In this document: in pieces, positions 1 through 11,726 of the stretch
Layout of the letters: every line of letters starts with the position of its first letter
Position numbering within the stretch: position 1 is the stretch's first letter
Assembly: GCF_029223545.1 (NCBI RefSeq)
Contig: NZ_CP097870.1
Span: forward strand, 806,001 to 870,000
Source: Thauera sp. GDN1
GTDB taxonomy: Bacteria; Pseudomonadota; Gammaproteobacteria; Burkholderiales; Rhodocyclaceae
Direction of reading: 5' to 3'
DNA length: 64,000 nt
The notes under the pieces: model-generated
The model's input: only the letters and a program-made list of their open reading frames with translations
Told to the model about the DNA's origin: nothing
The model's database searches: none
Program-made: the position numbers and the translations under genes

Positions 1-2645
1 TTCTCGTCCATCGCCGCGCGCACCGTCTCGTAGAGGTCGCGCTGGCCGCCCTCGAGGCCGACGCTGCGCACGATGATGGTCTTGGGCGGCAGCTCGGTGG
101 CGACGTCCTCCTTGCGGCGGCGCAGGATGAAGGGGCGCAGGCGGGCGGCGAGCAGGTCGCGGCGCACCGTGTCGCCATGCCTTTCGATCGGCGTGCGCCA
201 GGTCTGGGTGAAGTGCTTGTGCGTGCCGAGGAAACCCGGCAGCAGGAAGTCGAACTGCGCCCACAGCTCGCCGAGGTGGTTCTCCAGCGGCGTACCGGTG
301 AGGCCCAGGCGGTGGCGGGCCTTGAGCTGGCGGATCACCTGCGCGCCCTTGCTTGCGGCGTTCTTGACCGTCTGCGCCTCGTCCAGGATCAGCAGGCTCC
401 ACTCGCGCGCCTGCAGTTGCTCAGCGTCGCGCCACAGCAGCGGGTAGGTGGTGAGCGCGATATCGATCTTCTCGCCCCCGGCGTCGCCTGCGTGCAGCTC
501 GTCGAAGCGGGCGTGGCGGTCGGAGCCGTGCAGGTTCAGCACCTTCAGGTCGGGCGCGAACCGCTCGGCCTCGGCCTGCCAGTTGAACACCAGCGAGGTG
601 GGCAGGATCACCAGCGCGGGCTGGTCGAGCCGGCCGGCCTGCTTCTCGGCGAGCAGGTGGGCCAGCGTCTGCGCGGTCTTGCCCAGGCCCATGTCGTCGG
701 CGAGGATGCCGGCGAGGTCGTGGCGCACCAGATGCTGCAGCCAGGCCAGGCCTTCGAGCTGGTAGGGGCGCAGTTCGGCGCGGAAGCCGGGCGGCGTGGC
801 GACCGCCTCGATGCCTTCCGCATTGCGCAGGCGGGCGGCGATCTCGGCGACGCGCTCGACGCCGCGGCCGGGCAGGTCGAGATCGGCCAGGCGGGTGGCG
901 TCGAGCCTCGACAGCCGCCAGTCGTGGTCGGGGCGGTCGAACAGGTCCACGAGCGCGCGCACCAGGGGTTTGATGCGCGCCGCGCCGATGCGCAGGCGGC
1001 CGAGGGTCTCGTCCTCCAGGATCACCGCCTCGTTGTCGGCGATGTCGTCGAGCCGGCCGGAGAGCCAGCGCGGATCGTGCGCGAACAGGCCGGCCAGCAG
1101 CGGGGCCAGCGGCAAGGCCCTGCCGTCGACCTCGATGCCGGGCGACAGGCCCAGCCAGCCGTCCTCGTGCTCGTCGATGTCGAGCATCAGGTGGTCGATG
1201 TCGATCGCGTGGTGGCGGAAATCGGCGGGAAACTCCACCACCCAGTCCTCCGCACGCAGCGCCGGCAGGGTGTCGGCCATGAAGGCGGGCCAGGCTGCCT
1301 CGCTCGCCAATCCCATGGCGCCCTGGGGCAGGGGGCCAAAGGCGGTCTGCACCGCCCCCGGCGGCACGCGACCGAAGCCGGCGGCGGCCAGGCGCTGCGC
1401 GGCGGCACGTTCGGCAGCCTCGTCGCGGCCGACCCGGGCGCTGCGGCCGTCGGGTAGCGGATGGAACAGACGCCCGTCCTCGGCATCCACGGTGACCGGG
1501 CCGTAGCGGAAGGCGAGCACGGCGAAGTCGAATTCGTAGGTGCCGTAGGCGGCGTAGCCGCGAAAACGCGCCTGATGGACCGGCCGGGTATCCAGGCGCA
1601 GCACCGGTACCGGCGAGCCGCCGATCTCCACCGGCGGCTCGCCGCGCTGGGTGGGCTGCGGCAAGGCAGGGGCGACCTCGGCCAGGGTTTCGGAGACCAG
1701 TTCGGATTCGGCCTGGGTCAGCGGCGGCAGCCACAGCAGGCGCTGCACCAGTTCTGCGGGGACTTCGAGCGTGATCGGGCCGGCCTCGGCGCGTGCGCTG
1801 TCCACGTACCAGGGGGGCAGCAGGGGCAGGATGCGCTCGGCGGGGGGCTCGAGCTTCAGCACCGGTGCGCGCAGGCCGTCGGCGGTCAGCGTCCAGTCGG
1901 GGGCGCCCGGACGCGGGTTGCCCGCGTGCAGCGGCGGGCCGGCGAGGTCGTCGACATGCAGCCGCTCGCTGGCGAGCAGTGCGTTCATCAGTTCGACGCT
2001 GTTCTTGCCGTCCAGCGGCAGGGGCGCATCGGCGATGGCCCGGCCGCGCGGACGATGGGCCCACAGCAGGCGCAGGATGTCGAGGTCGGTTTCGTCGACG
2101 AAGGCGGGGGGTACCTGCAGCGCACGCTCGATGTTGCTCCAGCGTTCCTTCTGGCGGACCTCGCCCTGCTGGTCGAGCCGCACCTTGTAGCAGGCGACAT
2201 GGTAGTCGCCGCCGTAGGCATCGGCCTCGATCACGTAGCGCAGGGCGTGGACATTCGTGCTGGTCCTGCGCTTCGGGCCGCCCTCCGCGGACAGCGCGCT
2301 GACGGTGTCGCGGAACCCCGCGACCCAGGCCAGCACCTGCTCGCGCGGGCGATCCGGGCGCAGGCGGCGCTGCAGCCACGACAGCATCATCGCCGCGACA
2401 TGCTTGCAGTCGTAGCCCATCGGGCAGGTGCAGGTGTTGACCAGGGCCGCTCGCCCGCCCTTCTCGATCACCTCGGCAGAGACGTCGTACGGCGTTCTCT
2501 GCCGTCCCTTGACCAGCGCGGACACCGCACCGCCATCGCTCGACAGCGCACTCACCCGGCTCAGATAGCCCAGCCCCTTGGCCACGGTCTCCATGCCGAG
2601 CTGGGCGATCAGGTCATCCTGGGTGAAGCGGTCGAGCGGGGTCAT
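1..2645 (-). CDS. SNF2-family DEAD/DEAH-box helicase with SWIM zinc finger (3' end outside window)
   Basis: About 881 codons are visible; the C-terminus lies beyond base 1. The ATG at 2645 is followed by a SWIM zinc finger of pattern CxC...CxH (C72, C74, C80, H82). A long middle region follows, then the first RecA-like helicase lobe: Walker A with GLGKT (K656) in a DDMGLGKT context, and a DEAQ box near residue 752. The C-terminal helicase lobe begins near the window edge. Proteins of this architecture are ATP-driven DNA translocases of the HepA/SNF2 type; the SWIM finger probably binds nucleic acid or protein. The substrate is unknown. It stands alone, with no linked nuclease or methylase, so a role in transcription or repair is more likely than restriction, but this is inference. 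Confidence 0.85.
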   Translation of the reverse strand, partial: MTPLDRFTQDDLIAQLGMETVAKGLGYLSRVSALSSDGGAVSALVKGRQRTPYDVSAEVIEKGGRAALVNTCTCPMGYDCKHVAAMMLSWLQRRLRPDRPREQVLAWVAGFRDTVSALSAEGGPKRRTSTNVHALRYVIEADAYGGDYHVACYKVRLDQQGEVRQKERWSNIERALQVPPAFVDETDLDILRLLWAHRPRGRAIADAPLPLDGKNSVELMNALLASERLHVDDLAGPPLHAGNPRPGAPDWTLTADGLRAPVLKLEPPAERILPLLPPWYVDSARAEAGPITLEVPAELVQRLLWLPPLTQAESELVSETLAEVAPALPQPTQRGEPPVEIGGSPVPVLRLDTRPVHQARFRGYAAYGTYEFDFAVLAFRYGPVTVDAEDGRLFHPLPDGRSARVGRDEAAERAAAQRLAAAGFGRVPPGAVQTAFGPLPQGAMGLASEAAWPAFMADTLPALRAEDWVVEFPADFRHHAIDIDHLMLDIDEHEDGWLGLSPGIEVDGRALPLAPLLAGLFAHDPRWLSGRLDDIADNEAVILEDETLGRLRIGAARIKPLVRALVDLFDRPDHDWRLSRLDATRLADLDLPGRGVERVAEIAARLRNAEGIEAVATPPGFRAELRPYQLEGLAWLQHLVRHDLAGILADDMGLGKTAQTLAHLLAEKQAGRLDQPALVILPTSLVFNWQAEAERFAPDLKVLNLHGSDRHARFDELHAGDAGGEKIDIALTTYPLLWRDAEQLQAREWSLLILDEAQTVKNAASKGAQVIRQLKARHRLGLTGTPLENHLGELWAQFDFLLPGFLGTHKHFTQTWRTPIERHGDTVRRDLLAARLRPFILRRRKEDVATELPPKTIIVRSVGLEGGQRDLYETVRAAMDE

Positions 2646-2753
2646 GGGCATTGGCAGGCCATCGCAGCGCGGACGGCCGGGAAGCGAAACCCAGTAGTGT
2701 AGACGCTGTACGGCCGGCTTCGCGACAGGATCGGCGTCGAAGGGCGCCGCACA

Positions 2754-2782
2754 CAAAAAAGGGCGCCCGTGAAGGCGCCCTC
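2754..2782 (-). terminator. Rho-independent terminator of the alcohol dehydrogenase gene
   Basis: Read on the minus strand, a GC-rich perfect stem (AGGGCGCC / GGGCGCCC with a TTCAC loop) is followed directly by six T residues. It lies 30 bases past the stop codon of the dehydrogenase, so it ends that transcript before the helicase gene. Confidence 0.85.
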
Positions 2783-2811
2783 TTCGTGCAGGCGGGTGCT
2801 CGCCGGCCCGC

Positions 2812-3912
2812 TCAGTTCGGCTTGATCGCCACCTTCAGCACGCCGTCGCGCTGGTTGGCGAACAGCTCGTAGGCGGCGACGATGTCGTCGAGCTTGTAGG
2901 TGTGGGTCACCAGCACGCCCAGGTCGACGCGGTTGGACGCGACCACGTTCATCAGCCGGCGCATGCGTTCCTTGCCGCCGGGGCACAGCGCGGTGTTGAT
3001 GCGGTGGTCGCCGAGGCCGGCGGCGAAGGCCGACAGCGGGATCGTCAGGTCGCTCGAATACACCCCGAGGCTGGACAGCGTGCCGCCGGGCTTGAGCACG
3101 CGCAGCGCCTGTTCGAAGGTGGCCTGGGTGCCCAGGGCCTCGATCGCGGAGTCGGCGCCGCGCCCGCCGGTGAGCTTCATGACCTCGCTCACCACGTCGC
3201 AGTTGCGGAAGTTCAGCGTCACGTCGGCGCCCATCACCTTCGAGATGCCGAGGCGGTGGTCGTTGCCGTCGACCGCGATCACCATGGTCGCGCCCATCAG
3301 CCGCGCGCCGGCGGTGGCGCACAGGCCGATCGGCCCCTGGGCGAACACCACCACCGTGTCGCCGAGCCTGATGTTGGCGTTCTCGGCGCCCTTGAAGCCG
3401 GTGGACATGATGTCCGGGCACATCAGCACCTGCTCGTCGGTGAGGCCGTCGGGAATCGGCGCGAGGTTGGCTTGCGCGTCGGGCACCAGCACGTATTCGG
3501 CCTGGGTGCCGTCGATCAGGTTGCCGAAGCGCCAGCCGGCGGTGGCCTTGTAGCCGTGGCCGCCGCACTGTCCGGACGGGATCAGGTAGCTGCCGTCCTG
3601 CGAGGCGGCGCCGTCCTGCGCGGCATAGGAGTTGAAGTTGGGGCAGATCGCGCCGGCGACGACGCGCTGACCTTCGCGGTAGCCCTGCACCGCGCTGCCG
3701 AGCTTCTCGATCACGCCGACCGGCTCGTGGCCGATGGTGAGGCCCGGCACGACCGGGTATTCGCCCTTCAGGATGTGGACGTCGGTGCCGCAGATCGTGG
3801 TCGTGGTGATGCGGATCAGGGCGTCGTTGGGGCCGACTTGGGGAATCGGCTTGTCGACCAGTTCGATACGGCCGGGGGCGACGAAGACGGTCGCTTTCAT
3901 CATGGCGGTCAT
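2812..3912 (-). CDS. Zinc-dependent NAD(P) alcohol dehydrogenase (MDR family)
   Basis: The 366-residue product is a medium-chain dehydrogenase/reductase that would oxidise an alcohol or reduce a ketone or aldehyde with NAD(P) in the cytoplasm. Catalytic-zinc ligands are visible at C41 (CGTDVH) and H62-E63 (GHEP), and a Rossmann fold follows around residues 185-215. The stretch after GAICP lacks the four-cysteine structural-zinc cluster of horse-liver-type enzymes. Overall resemblance is to the bacterial secondary-alcohol dehydrogenase subgroup; the substrate cannot be deduced. The ATG at 3912 is preferred because AGGAGA sits 6 to 8 bases upstream; in-frame ATGs at 3903 and 3900 lack this. It is monocistronic, with its own terminator. 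Confidence 0.88.
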   Translation of the reverse strand: MTAMMKATVFVAPGRIELVDKPIPQVGPNDALIRITTTTICGTDVHILKGEYPVVPGLTIGHEPVGVIEKLGSAVQGYREGQRVVAGAICPNFNSYAAQDGAASQDGSYLIPSGQCGGHGYKATAGWRFGNLIDGTQAEYVLVPDAQANLAPIPDGLTDEQVLMCPDIMSTGFKGAENANIRLGDTVVVFAQGPIGLCATAGARLMGATMVIAVDGNDHRLGISKVMGADVTLNFRNCDVVSEVMKLTGGRGADSAIEALGTQATFEQALRVLKPGGTLSSLGVYSSDLTIPLSAFAAGLGDHRINTALCPGGKERMRRLMNVVASNRVDLGVLVTHTYKLDDIVAAYELFANQRDGVLKVAIKPN

Positions 3913-4024
3913 GAGGCATCTCCTGGTAGGGAAGGGTGGATTCGCGCGATCGGGCGCGAACGACCAGGGACACTATGGACCACCATGACGATGGCGGACT
4001 TGATCTGGGTCGAACCTCGAGCAC

Positions 4025-4057
4025 GGGAGGGACCGTGCGCCGGGCACGGACCCTCCC
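4025..4057. other. Strong GC hairpin downstream of thiC
   Basis: Two 14-base arms (GGGAGGGACCGTGC / GCACGGACCCTCCC) pair with a single A-A mismatch around a 5-base loop, 10 bases past the thiC stop codon. No T-tract follows on either strand, so it may be a 3'-end stabilising or Rho-assisted structure rather than an intrinsic terminator. Confidence 0.55.
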
Positions 4058-4067
4058 GCAGCGCGGG

Positions 4068-6963
<2,896 letters not shown>

Positions 6964-6966
6964 GAA

Positions 6967-7052
6967 GTACGTTTCCCTACGCCGGTGCGAGCCGGATCAG
7001 GTTCCAAGGGTGTTTCTCAGCCCGTGCGCGGCGGGCACCCCCAACGAGAGTC
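6967..7052 (-). promoter_or_regulatory. TPP riboswitch (THI element) controlling thiD-thiC
   Basis: Read on the minus strand, the segment carries the conserved TPP-aptamer blocks in order: GGGGTGCCC, a variable P3 arm, GGCTGAGA, then CCTTGGAACCTGATCCGG, and a closing GTAGGGAA. The last block ends only a few bases before the thiD start at 6963. That proximity suggests ligand binding hides the ribosome site (translational control), because there is no room for a separate terminator. High TPP would switch off thiD and thiC. Confidence 0.95.
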
Positions 7053-7233
7053 GGGACGATACTGGATGCCCTCCGGCGTGGCAAGACGCCCGGGATCCAA
7101 CAGCCGCCCGGGGGCCGCAGGTGGCGCGGCGCTCGGGCGGCTCCGCTTTCCCGCCGCCCGAAGCGGAGGACGGTCCGCGCGCGGGCGCTCCCGCGCCGTT
7201 TCCGTCCGCGTTCGCCCCGGTCCGGGCCCTTCG

Positions 7234-7266
7234 GTGACCGTGGTCACGGAGCCGAGGCGCTACACT
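7234..7266 (+). promoter_or_regulatory. Putative promoter and palindromic operator of the efflux operon
   Basis: A perfect inverted repeat GTGACC-GT-GGTCAC (7234-7247) lies just upstream of a TACACT hexamer (7261-7266) that would serve as the -10 element, about 70 bases before the adaptor gene. The palindrome covers the region where a -35 would sit, as expected for a repressor site. No regulator gene is adjacent, so any repressor is encoded elsewhere. This reading is inference. Confidence 0.35.
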
Positions 7267-7334
7267 TGGGCCCTCGTTTCGCGACACCAGACCCTGGCCC
7301 GAACCGGCGCGTCCGCGCCCTGCAGAGAATCCCG

Positions 7335-8441
7335 ATGCGCATCCGTACCGTCCTGATCGCGCTGGCTGGCGCCAGCCTGCTCGCATCCTGTTCGCCGCCC
7401 CCGTCGGGGGCCGCGCCGCCGCGCGCGGTGCTGGTGCGGACCGTCGACGGGGCGGCGGCGCCGCCGGCGGTGCAGCTGTACTCGGGCGAGGTGCGTGCGC
7501 GCATCGAGACCGACCTCGGCTTCCGGGTCGGCGGCAAGCTGGTCGAGCGCAGGGTCGATGTCGGCACCGAGGTCGCCGCGGGCGCGCTGCTGGCGCTGCT
7601 CGACCCCGCCGATGCGCACCTGGCCGCCAGCGCGGCGCAGGCGGCGCTGACCGCCGCCGAGGCCGACCTGGCGCTGGCGCGCACGGAACACGCCCGCGCG
7701 CAGGAGCTGGCCGCGCGCCAGTTCGTGTCGTCCTCGGTGCTCGACGCCCGCCGCACCGCGCTGCAGGCCGCCGAGGCGCGCTTGCGCCAGGCGCGCGCGC
7801 AGGCCGACGCCGCGGCCAACCAGACCGGCTACACGCGGCTGGAAGCACCGGCCGCCGGCGTCGTCACCGCGGTGTTCGCCGAGCCGGGGCAGGTGGTGGG
7901 CGCCGGGCAGCCGGTGTTCCGCCTCGCCCGTCCCGACGAGCGCGAGGTCCTGATCCACGTTCCCGAGGGCCGCGCGGCGGCGCTGCGTCCCGGCACGCCG
8001 GCGCGGGTGCGGACCTGGGCGGCGCCGGACCGCGAGTACGCCGCCAGCGTGCGCGAGGTGGCGCCGGCCGCCGATCCGGCCACCCGCACCTACGCGCTGC
8101 GGGTGGCGGTGGCGCAGGCCGACGCCGGTCTGGCGCTGGGGGCCACCGCGAGCGTGGCCTTCGCCGCCTCCGCCGACGGCGGCGTGCTGCTGCCGCTGGC
8201 CGCGGTCACGCGCGCGCCGGGCAGGCCCGATGGCGGCACGGTGTGGGTGGTCGGCGACGACGACACGGTCCGCCCGCTCGCGGTCGAGGTGCTCGCCTGG
8301 CGCGAGGACGGCGCCCTGCTGCGAGCCGAGCTGCCGGCCCGGACACGGCTGGTGGTGGCGGGCGTGCAGACCCTGGTCGAGGGCGAGACGGTGCGCGCGG
8401 TCGAGGAAGGCGCGCCGGTGCGGCTGGATGTCGCGCGATGA
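7335..8441 (+). CDS. RND efflux periplasmic adaptor lipoprotein (MFP/HlyD family)
   Basis: This is the membrane-fusion subunit of a tripartite efflux pump, linking the inner-membrane RND transporter to an outer-membrane channel. The 368-residue product begins with a lipoprotein signal ending in LLASC (C19), then a biotinyl-lipoyl-like half (GFRVGGKLVERRVDVG), an Ala-rich alpha-hairpin coiled coil around residues 90-150, the second lipoyl half (TRLEAPAAGVV), and beta-barrel and membrane-proximal domains. The ATG at 7335 is chosen because it begins the signal peptide; a longer frame upstream would mask it. Its stop codon overlaps the start of the pump gene. The substrate is not evident. Confidence 0.92.
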   Translation: MRIRTVLIALAGASLLASCSPPPSGAAPPRAVLVRTVDGAAAPPAVQLYSGEVRARIETDLGFRVGGKLVERRVDVGTEVAAGALLALLDPADAHLAASAAQAALTAAEADLALARTEHARAQELAARQFVSSSVLDARRTALQAAEARLRQARAQADAAANQTGYTRLEAPAAGVVTAVFAEPGQVVGAGQPVFRLARPDEREVLIHVPEGRAAALRPGTPARVRTWAAPDREYAASVREVAPAADPATRTYALRVAVAQADAGLALGATASVAFAASADGGVLLPLAAVTRAPGRPDGGTVWVVGDDDTVRPLAVEVLAWREDGALLRAELPARTRLVVAGVQTLVEGETVRAVEEGAPVRLDVAR

Positions 8442-11400
8442 AGCACCCCGACGAGAACCCGATCGGCCGCGGCCCCTTCAACCTGTCGGAGTGGGGGCTG
8501 ACCCACCGCTCGCTGGTGCTGTACTTCCTGATCGTCAGCACCCTGATCGGCATCTTCTCCTACACCCGCCTCGGCCAGTCCGAGGATCCGCCCTTCACCT
8601 TCAAGGTCATGGTGGTGCGCGCCGAATGGCCGGGAGCGAGCGCGCGCGAGATGGAGCAGCAGGTCACCGACAAGATCGAGAGGAAGCTGCAGGAGATCGC
8701 CCAGGCCGACGTGATCCGCAGCTACTCCAAGCCGGGCGAGACCATGGTGTTCTTCCTGGTCAAGGACAGCACCCGCTCGCGCGACATCCCCGAGATCTGG
8801 TACCAGGTGCGCAAGAAGATCGGCGACATCGCCCACACCTTCCCGACCGGGGTGCGCGGGCCGTACTTCAACGACGAGTTCGGCGACACCTACGGCAACC
8901 TGTTCGCGCTGGTGGGCGAGGGCGTCGGCCACGCCGAGCTCAAGCGCCACGCCGAGGCGATCCGCAGCGAGCTGCTGCGGGTGAAGGACGTGGCCAAGGT
9001 CAGCTTCTTCGCCGAGCAGCCGCAGCGCGTGTTCATCGAACTCTCCAATACCAAGCTCGCCACCTTCGGCCTGCGCCTGGACGACATCGTCGGTGCGCTG
9101 GCGAAGCAGAACGCCGAGACCGGCGCCGGCTTCTTCGAGACCGCGGAGGATCGCATCTGGCTGCGTCCGAGCGGCCAGTTCGAGGACCTCGACGCCATCC
9201 GCGCTACCGTGATCCGTGCCGGCGGACGCAGCTTCCGCCTGGGCGACGTGGCCGAGGTGCGCCGCGGCTACGCCGATCCGCCCGCCGAGCGCCTGCGCTA
9301 CATGGGGCAGGAGGCGCTCGGCATCGGTGTGTCGATGCGCGCCGGCGGCGACATCGTCGCCCTCGGCCGCCAGCTGGATCAGGCGGTGGACAAGATCGTG
9401 TCCCAGCTGCCGGCCGGCATCCGGCTGGAGCGCGTGGCCGACCAGCCGCGCGCGGTCACGCGGGCGGTCGACGAGTTCGTCAAGGTGCTGGCCGAGGCGG
9501 TGATCATCGTGATGGCGGTGAGCCTGCTGTCGCTGGGCCTGCGCACCGGCATCGTGGTGCTGGTGATCATCCCGGTGGTGCTGGCGATCACCTTCATGTT
9601 CATGCACCTGCTCGACATCGGCCTGCACAAGATCTCGCTGGGTGCGCTGATCATCGCCCTCGGCCTGCTGGTGGACGACGCGATCATCGCGGTCGAGATG
9701 ATGGCGAGCAAGATGGAGCAGGGCTGGGGCCGGGTGCGCGCCGCCAGCTACGCGTGGACCTCGACCGCGATGCCGATGCTGTCCGGCACCCTGGTGACCG
9801 CGGCGGGCTTCCTGCCGGTGGCGCTGGCGGCGTCCTCGGTGGGCGAATTCACGCGCTCGATCTTCCAGGTCACGGTGACCGCGCTGCTGGTGTCGTGGAT
9901 CGCGGCGGTGCTGTTCGTGCCCTACCTCGGTTACCACCTGCTGCCCGACTTCAGCAAGCGCGCGGGCCAGCCCTCGGCGCTGGCACGCCTGGTCGGGCGG
10001 GTGTGGCCGGCGCTCGGGCGGCGGCTGGCGGAACGCGACATCCACGCCAATGAGCAGCACGACGAGTTCGCGATCTACCACACGCCCTTCTACAGGCGCC
10101 TGCGCGCGCTGGTGAATGCCTGCGTCGAGTTCCGGTGGACGGTGATCGTGCTCACGGTGGCGATCTTCGCCGCCTCGCTGTTCGTGTTCGCGCGCTTCGT
10201 CCCGCAGCAGTTCTTCCCCGATTCGACGCGGCCCGAGCTGCTGGTCGACCTGCGCCTGGCCGAAGGCGTCTCGCACCAGGCCACCGAGGTCGCGGTGAAG
10301 CGGCTGGAGGCCTTCCTCGACGATCAGGACGGCATCGACAATTTCGTGGCCTGGGTCGGCAGCGGCAGCCCGCGCTTCTACCTGCCGCTCGACCAGCAAC
10401 TGCCGCAGACCAATTTCGCCCAGTTCGTGATCCTGACCAACGGCCTGGCCGAGCGCGAGGCCTTGCGCGCGAAGCTGATCCGGCTGTTCGAGGACGAGGC
10501 CTGGCCCTTGCGCGGCATCGTCGTGCGGCTCGAGAACGGCCCGCCGGTGGGCTTCCCGGTGCAATACCGGGTGAGCGGGCCGGACTTCGACGCGCTGCGC
10601 CGCCAGGCGCACGCGGTGGCCGCGGCGATGCGCGGCAATGCGCACCTGTCCAACGTGCATCTGGACTGGGAGGAGCCGTCCAAGGTGGTGCGCCTGGCCA
10701 TCGACCAGGACAAGGCGCGCCTGCTCGGCGTGTCCACCCAGGACATCTCCAGCCTGCTCGCGACCTCGCTGCAGGGCATGACGGTGACCCAGTTCCGCGA
10801 GGGCACCGAGACCATCGCCGTGGTGCTGCGCGGCGCGGAATCCGAGCGCACCCACCTGTCCCTGCTCGCCGACCTCGCCCTGCCGGTGGCGGGCGGGCGC
10901 AGCGTGCCGCTGGCGCAGGTGGTGCGCGTCGAGCACGATTTCGAGACGGGCGTGATCTGGCGGCGCAACCGCATCCCCACCGTGACCGTGCGCGCCTCGC
11001 TGTACGACGGCACCCAGCCCGCGGTGGTGGTCGGCCAGCTCGCCGCCGAGATGGCGCGCATCCGCGCCGACCTGCCGCTCGGTTACCGGCTCGAGGTCGG
11101 CGGTGCGGTGGAGGAGAGCGCCAAGGGCAGCGGCTCGGTGGGCGCGGGGATGCCGGTCTTCATCCTCACCGTGCTGACCGTGCTGATGCTGCAGCTCAAG
11201 AGCTTCTCGCGCACGATCATGGTGGTGCTGACCGCGCCGCTGGGCATGATCGGGGTGACCGCCTTCCTGCTCGCCTTCGGCAAGCCCTTCGGCTTCGTCG
11301 CCCTGCTCGGCACGATCGCGCTGTCGGGCATGATCATGCGCAACTCGGTAATCCTGGTGGATCAGATCCGCCAGGACGTCGAGGCCGGGCGCACGCAGTG

Positions 11401-11617
11401 GGAGGCGATCGTCGAGTCCGCGGTGCGCCGCTTCCGCCCGATCATGCTCACCGCCGCGGCGGCCATCCTCGCCATGGTGCCGCTGTCGCGCAGCACCTTC
11501 TTCGGGCCGATGGCGGTGGCGATCATGGGTGGGCTGACGGTGGCGACCGTGCTCACCATCCTGTTCCTGCCCGCGCTGTACGCCGCGTGGTATCGGGTGA
11601 AGCCGGGCGCGGCCTGA
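8438..11617 (+). CDS. RND-family efflux transporter, inner-membrane pump
   Basis: The 1059-residue protein has the length and duplicated layout of AcrB/MexB-like pumps: an N-terminal membrane helix (LVLYFLIVSTLIGIFSY), a large periplasmic loop, a bundle with the proton-relay helix LGLLVDDAIIAVEMM, then a second periplasmic loop and membrane bundle. The ATG at 8438 overlaps the adaptor stop as ATGA, so the two are translationally coupled. The sequence style (LxQSEDPPFTFK near the N-terminus) resembles uncharacterised RND pumps rather than the CzcA metal group. No linked outer-membrane factor exists here; TolC, 5.7 kb downstream, could serve, but that is inference. Confidence 0.93.
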   Translation: MKHPDENPIGRGPFNLSEWGLTHRSLVLYFLIVSTLIGIFSYTRLGQSEDPPFTFKVMVVRAEWPGASAREMEQQVTDKIERKLQEIAQADVIRSYSKPGETMVFFLVKDSTRSRDIPEIWYQVRKKIGDIAHTFPTGVRGPYFNDEFGDTYGNLFALVGEGVGHAELKRHAEAIRSELLRVKDVAKVSFFAEQPQRVFIELSNTKLATFGLRLDDIVGALAKQNAETGAGFFETAEDRIWLRPSGQFEDLDAIRATVIRAGGRSFRLGDVAEVRRGYADPPAERLRYMGQEALGIGVSMRAGGDIVALGRQLDQAVDKIVSQLPAGIRLERVADQPRAVTRAVDEFVKVLAEAVIIVMAVSLLSLGLRTGIVVLVIIPVVLAITFMFMHLLDIGLHKISLGALIIALGLLVDDAIIAVEMMASKMEQGWGRVRAASYAWTSTAMPMLSGTLVTAAGFLPVALAASSVGEFTRSIFQVTVTALLVSWIAAVLFVPYLGYHLLPDFSKRAGQPSALARLVGRVWPALGRRLAERDIHANEQHDEFAIYHTPFYRRLRALVNACVEFRWTVIVLTVAIFAASLFVFARFVPQQFFPDSTRPELLVDLRLAEGVSHQATEVAVKRLEAFLDDQDGIDNFVAWVGSGSPRFYLPLDQQLPQTNFAQFVILTNGLAEREALRAKLIRLFEDEAWPLRGIVVRLENGPPVGFPVQYRVSGPDFDALRRQAHAVAAAMRGNAHLSNVHLDWEEPSKVVRLAIDQDKARLLGVSTQDISSLLATSLQGMTVTQFREGTETIAVVLRGAESERTHLSLLADLALPVAGGRSVPLAQVVRVEHDFETGVIWRRNRIPTVTVRASLYDGTQPAVVVGQLAAEMARIRADLPLGYRLEVGGAVEESAKGSGSVGAGMPVFILTVLTVLMLQLKSFSRTIMVVLTAPLGMIGVTAFLLAFGKPFGFVALLGTIALSGMIMRNSVILVDQIRQDVEAGRTQWEAIVESAVRRFRPIMLTAAAAILAMVPLSRSTFFGPMAVAIMGGLTVATVLTILFLPALYAAWYRVKPGAA

Positions 11618-11726
11618 GCCGGATCGGGCGCGCGGTGCCGGGCGGGCCGACGCGAGCCCCCGCTTTGGTGTAGCCTTCGCCCTTTTTCGCCCCGTCCGCG
11701 CCGACGGTCGGGGCCGGGTTGCGAGG

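Noticed and set aside
421..2379. A 652-codon open frame on the minus strand inside the helicase gene
   Set aside because: It is Arg/Pro/Ala-rich shadow reading; the true helicase frame carries the SWIM finger and Walker A and runs through the window edge.
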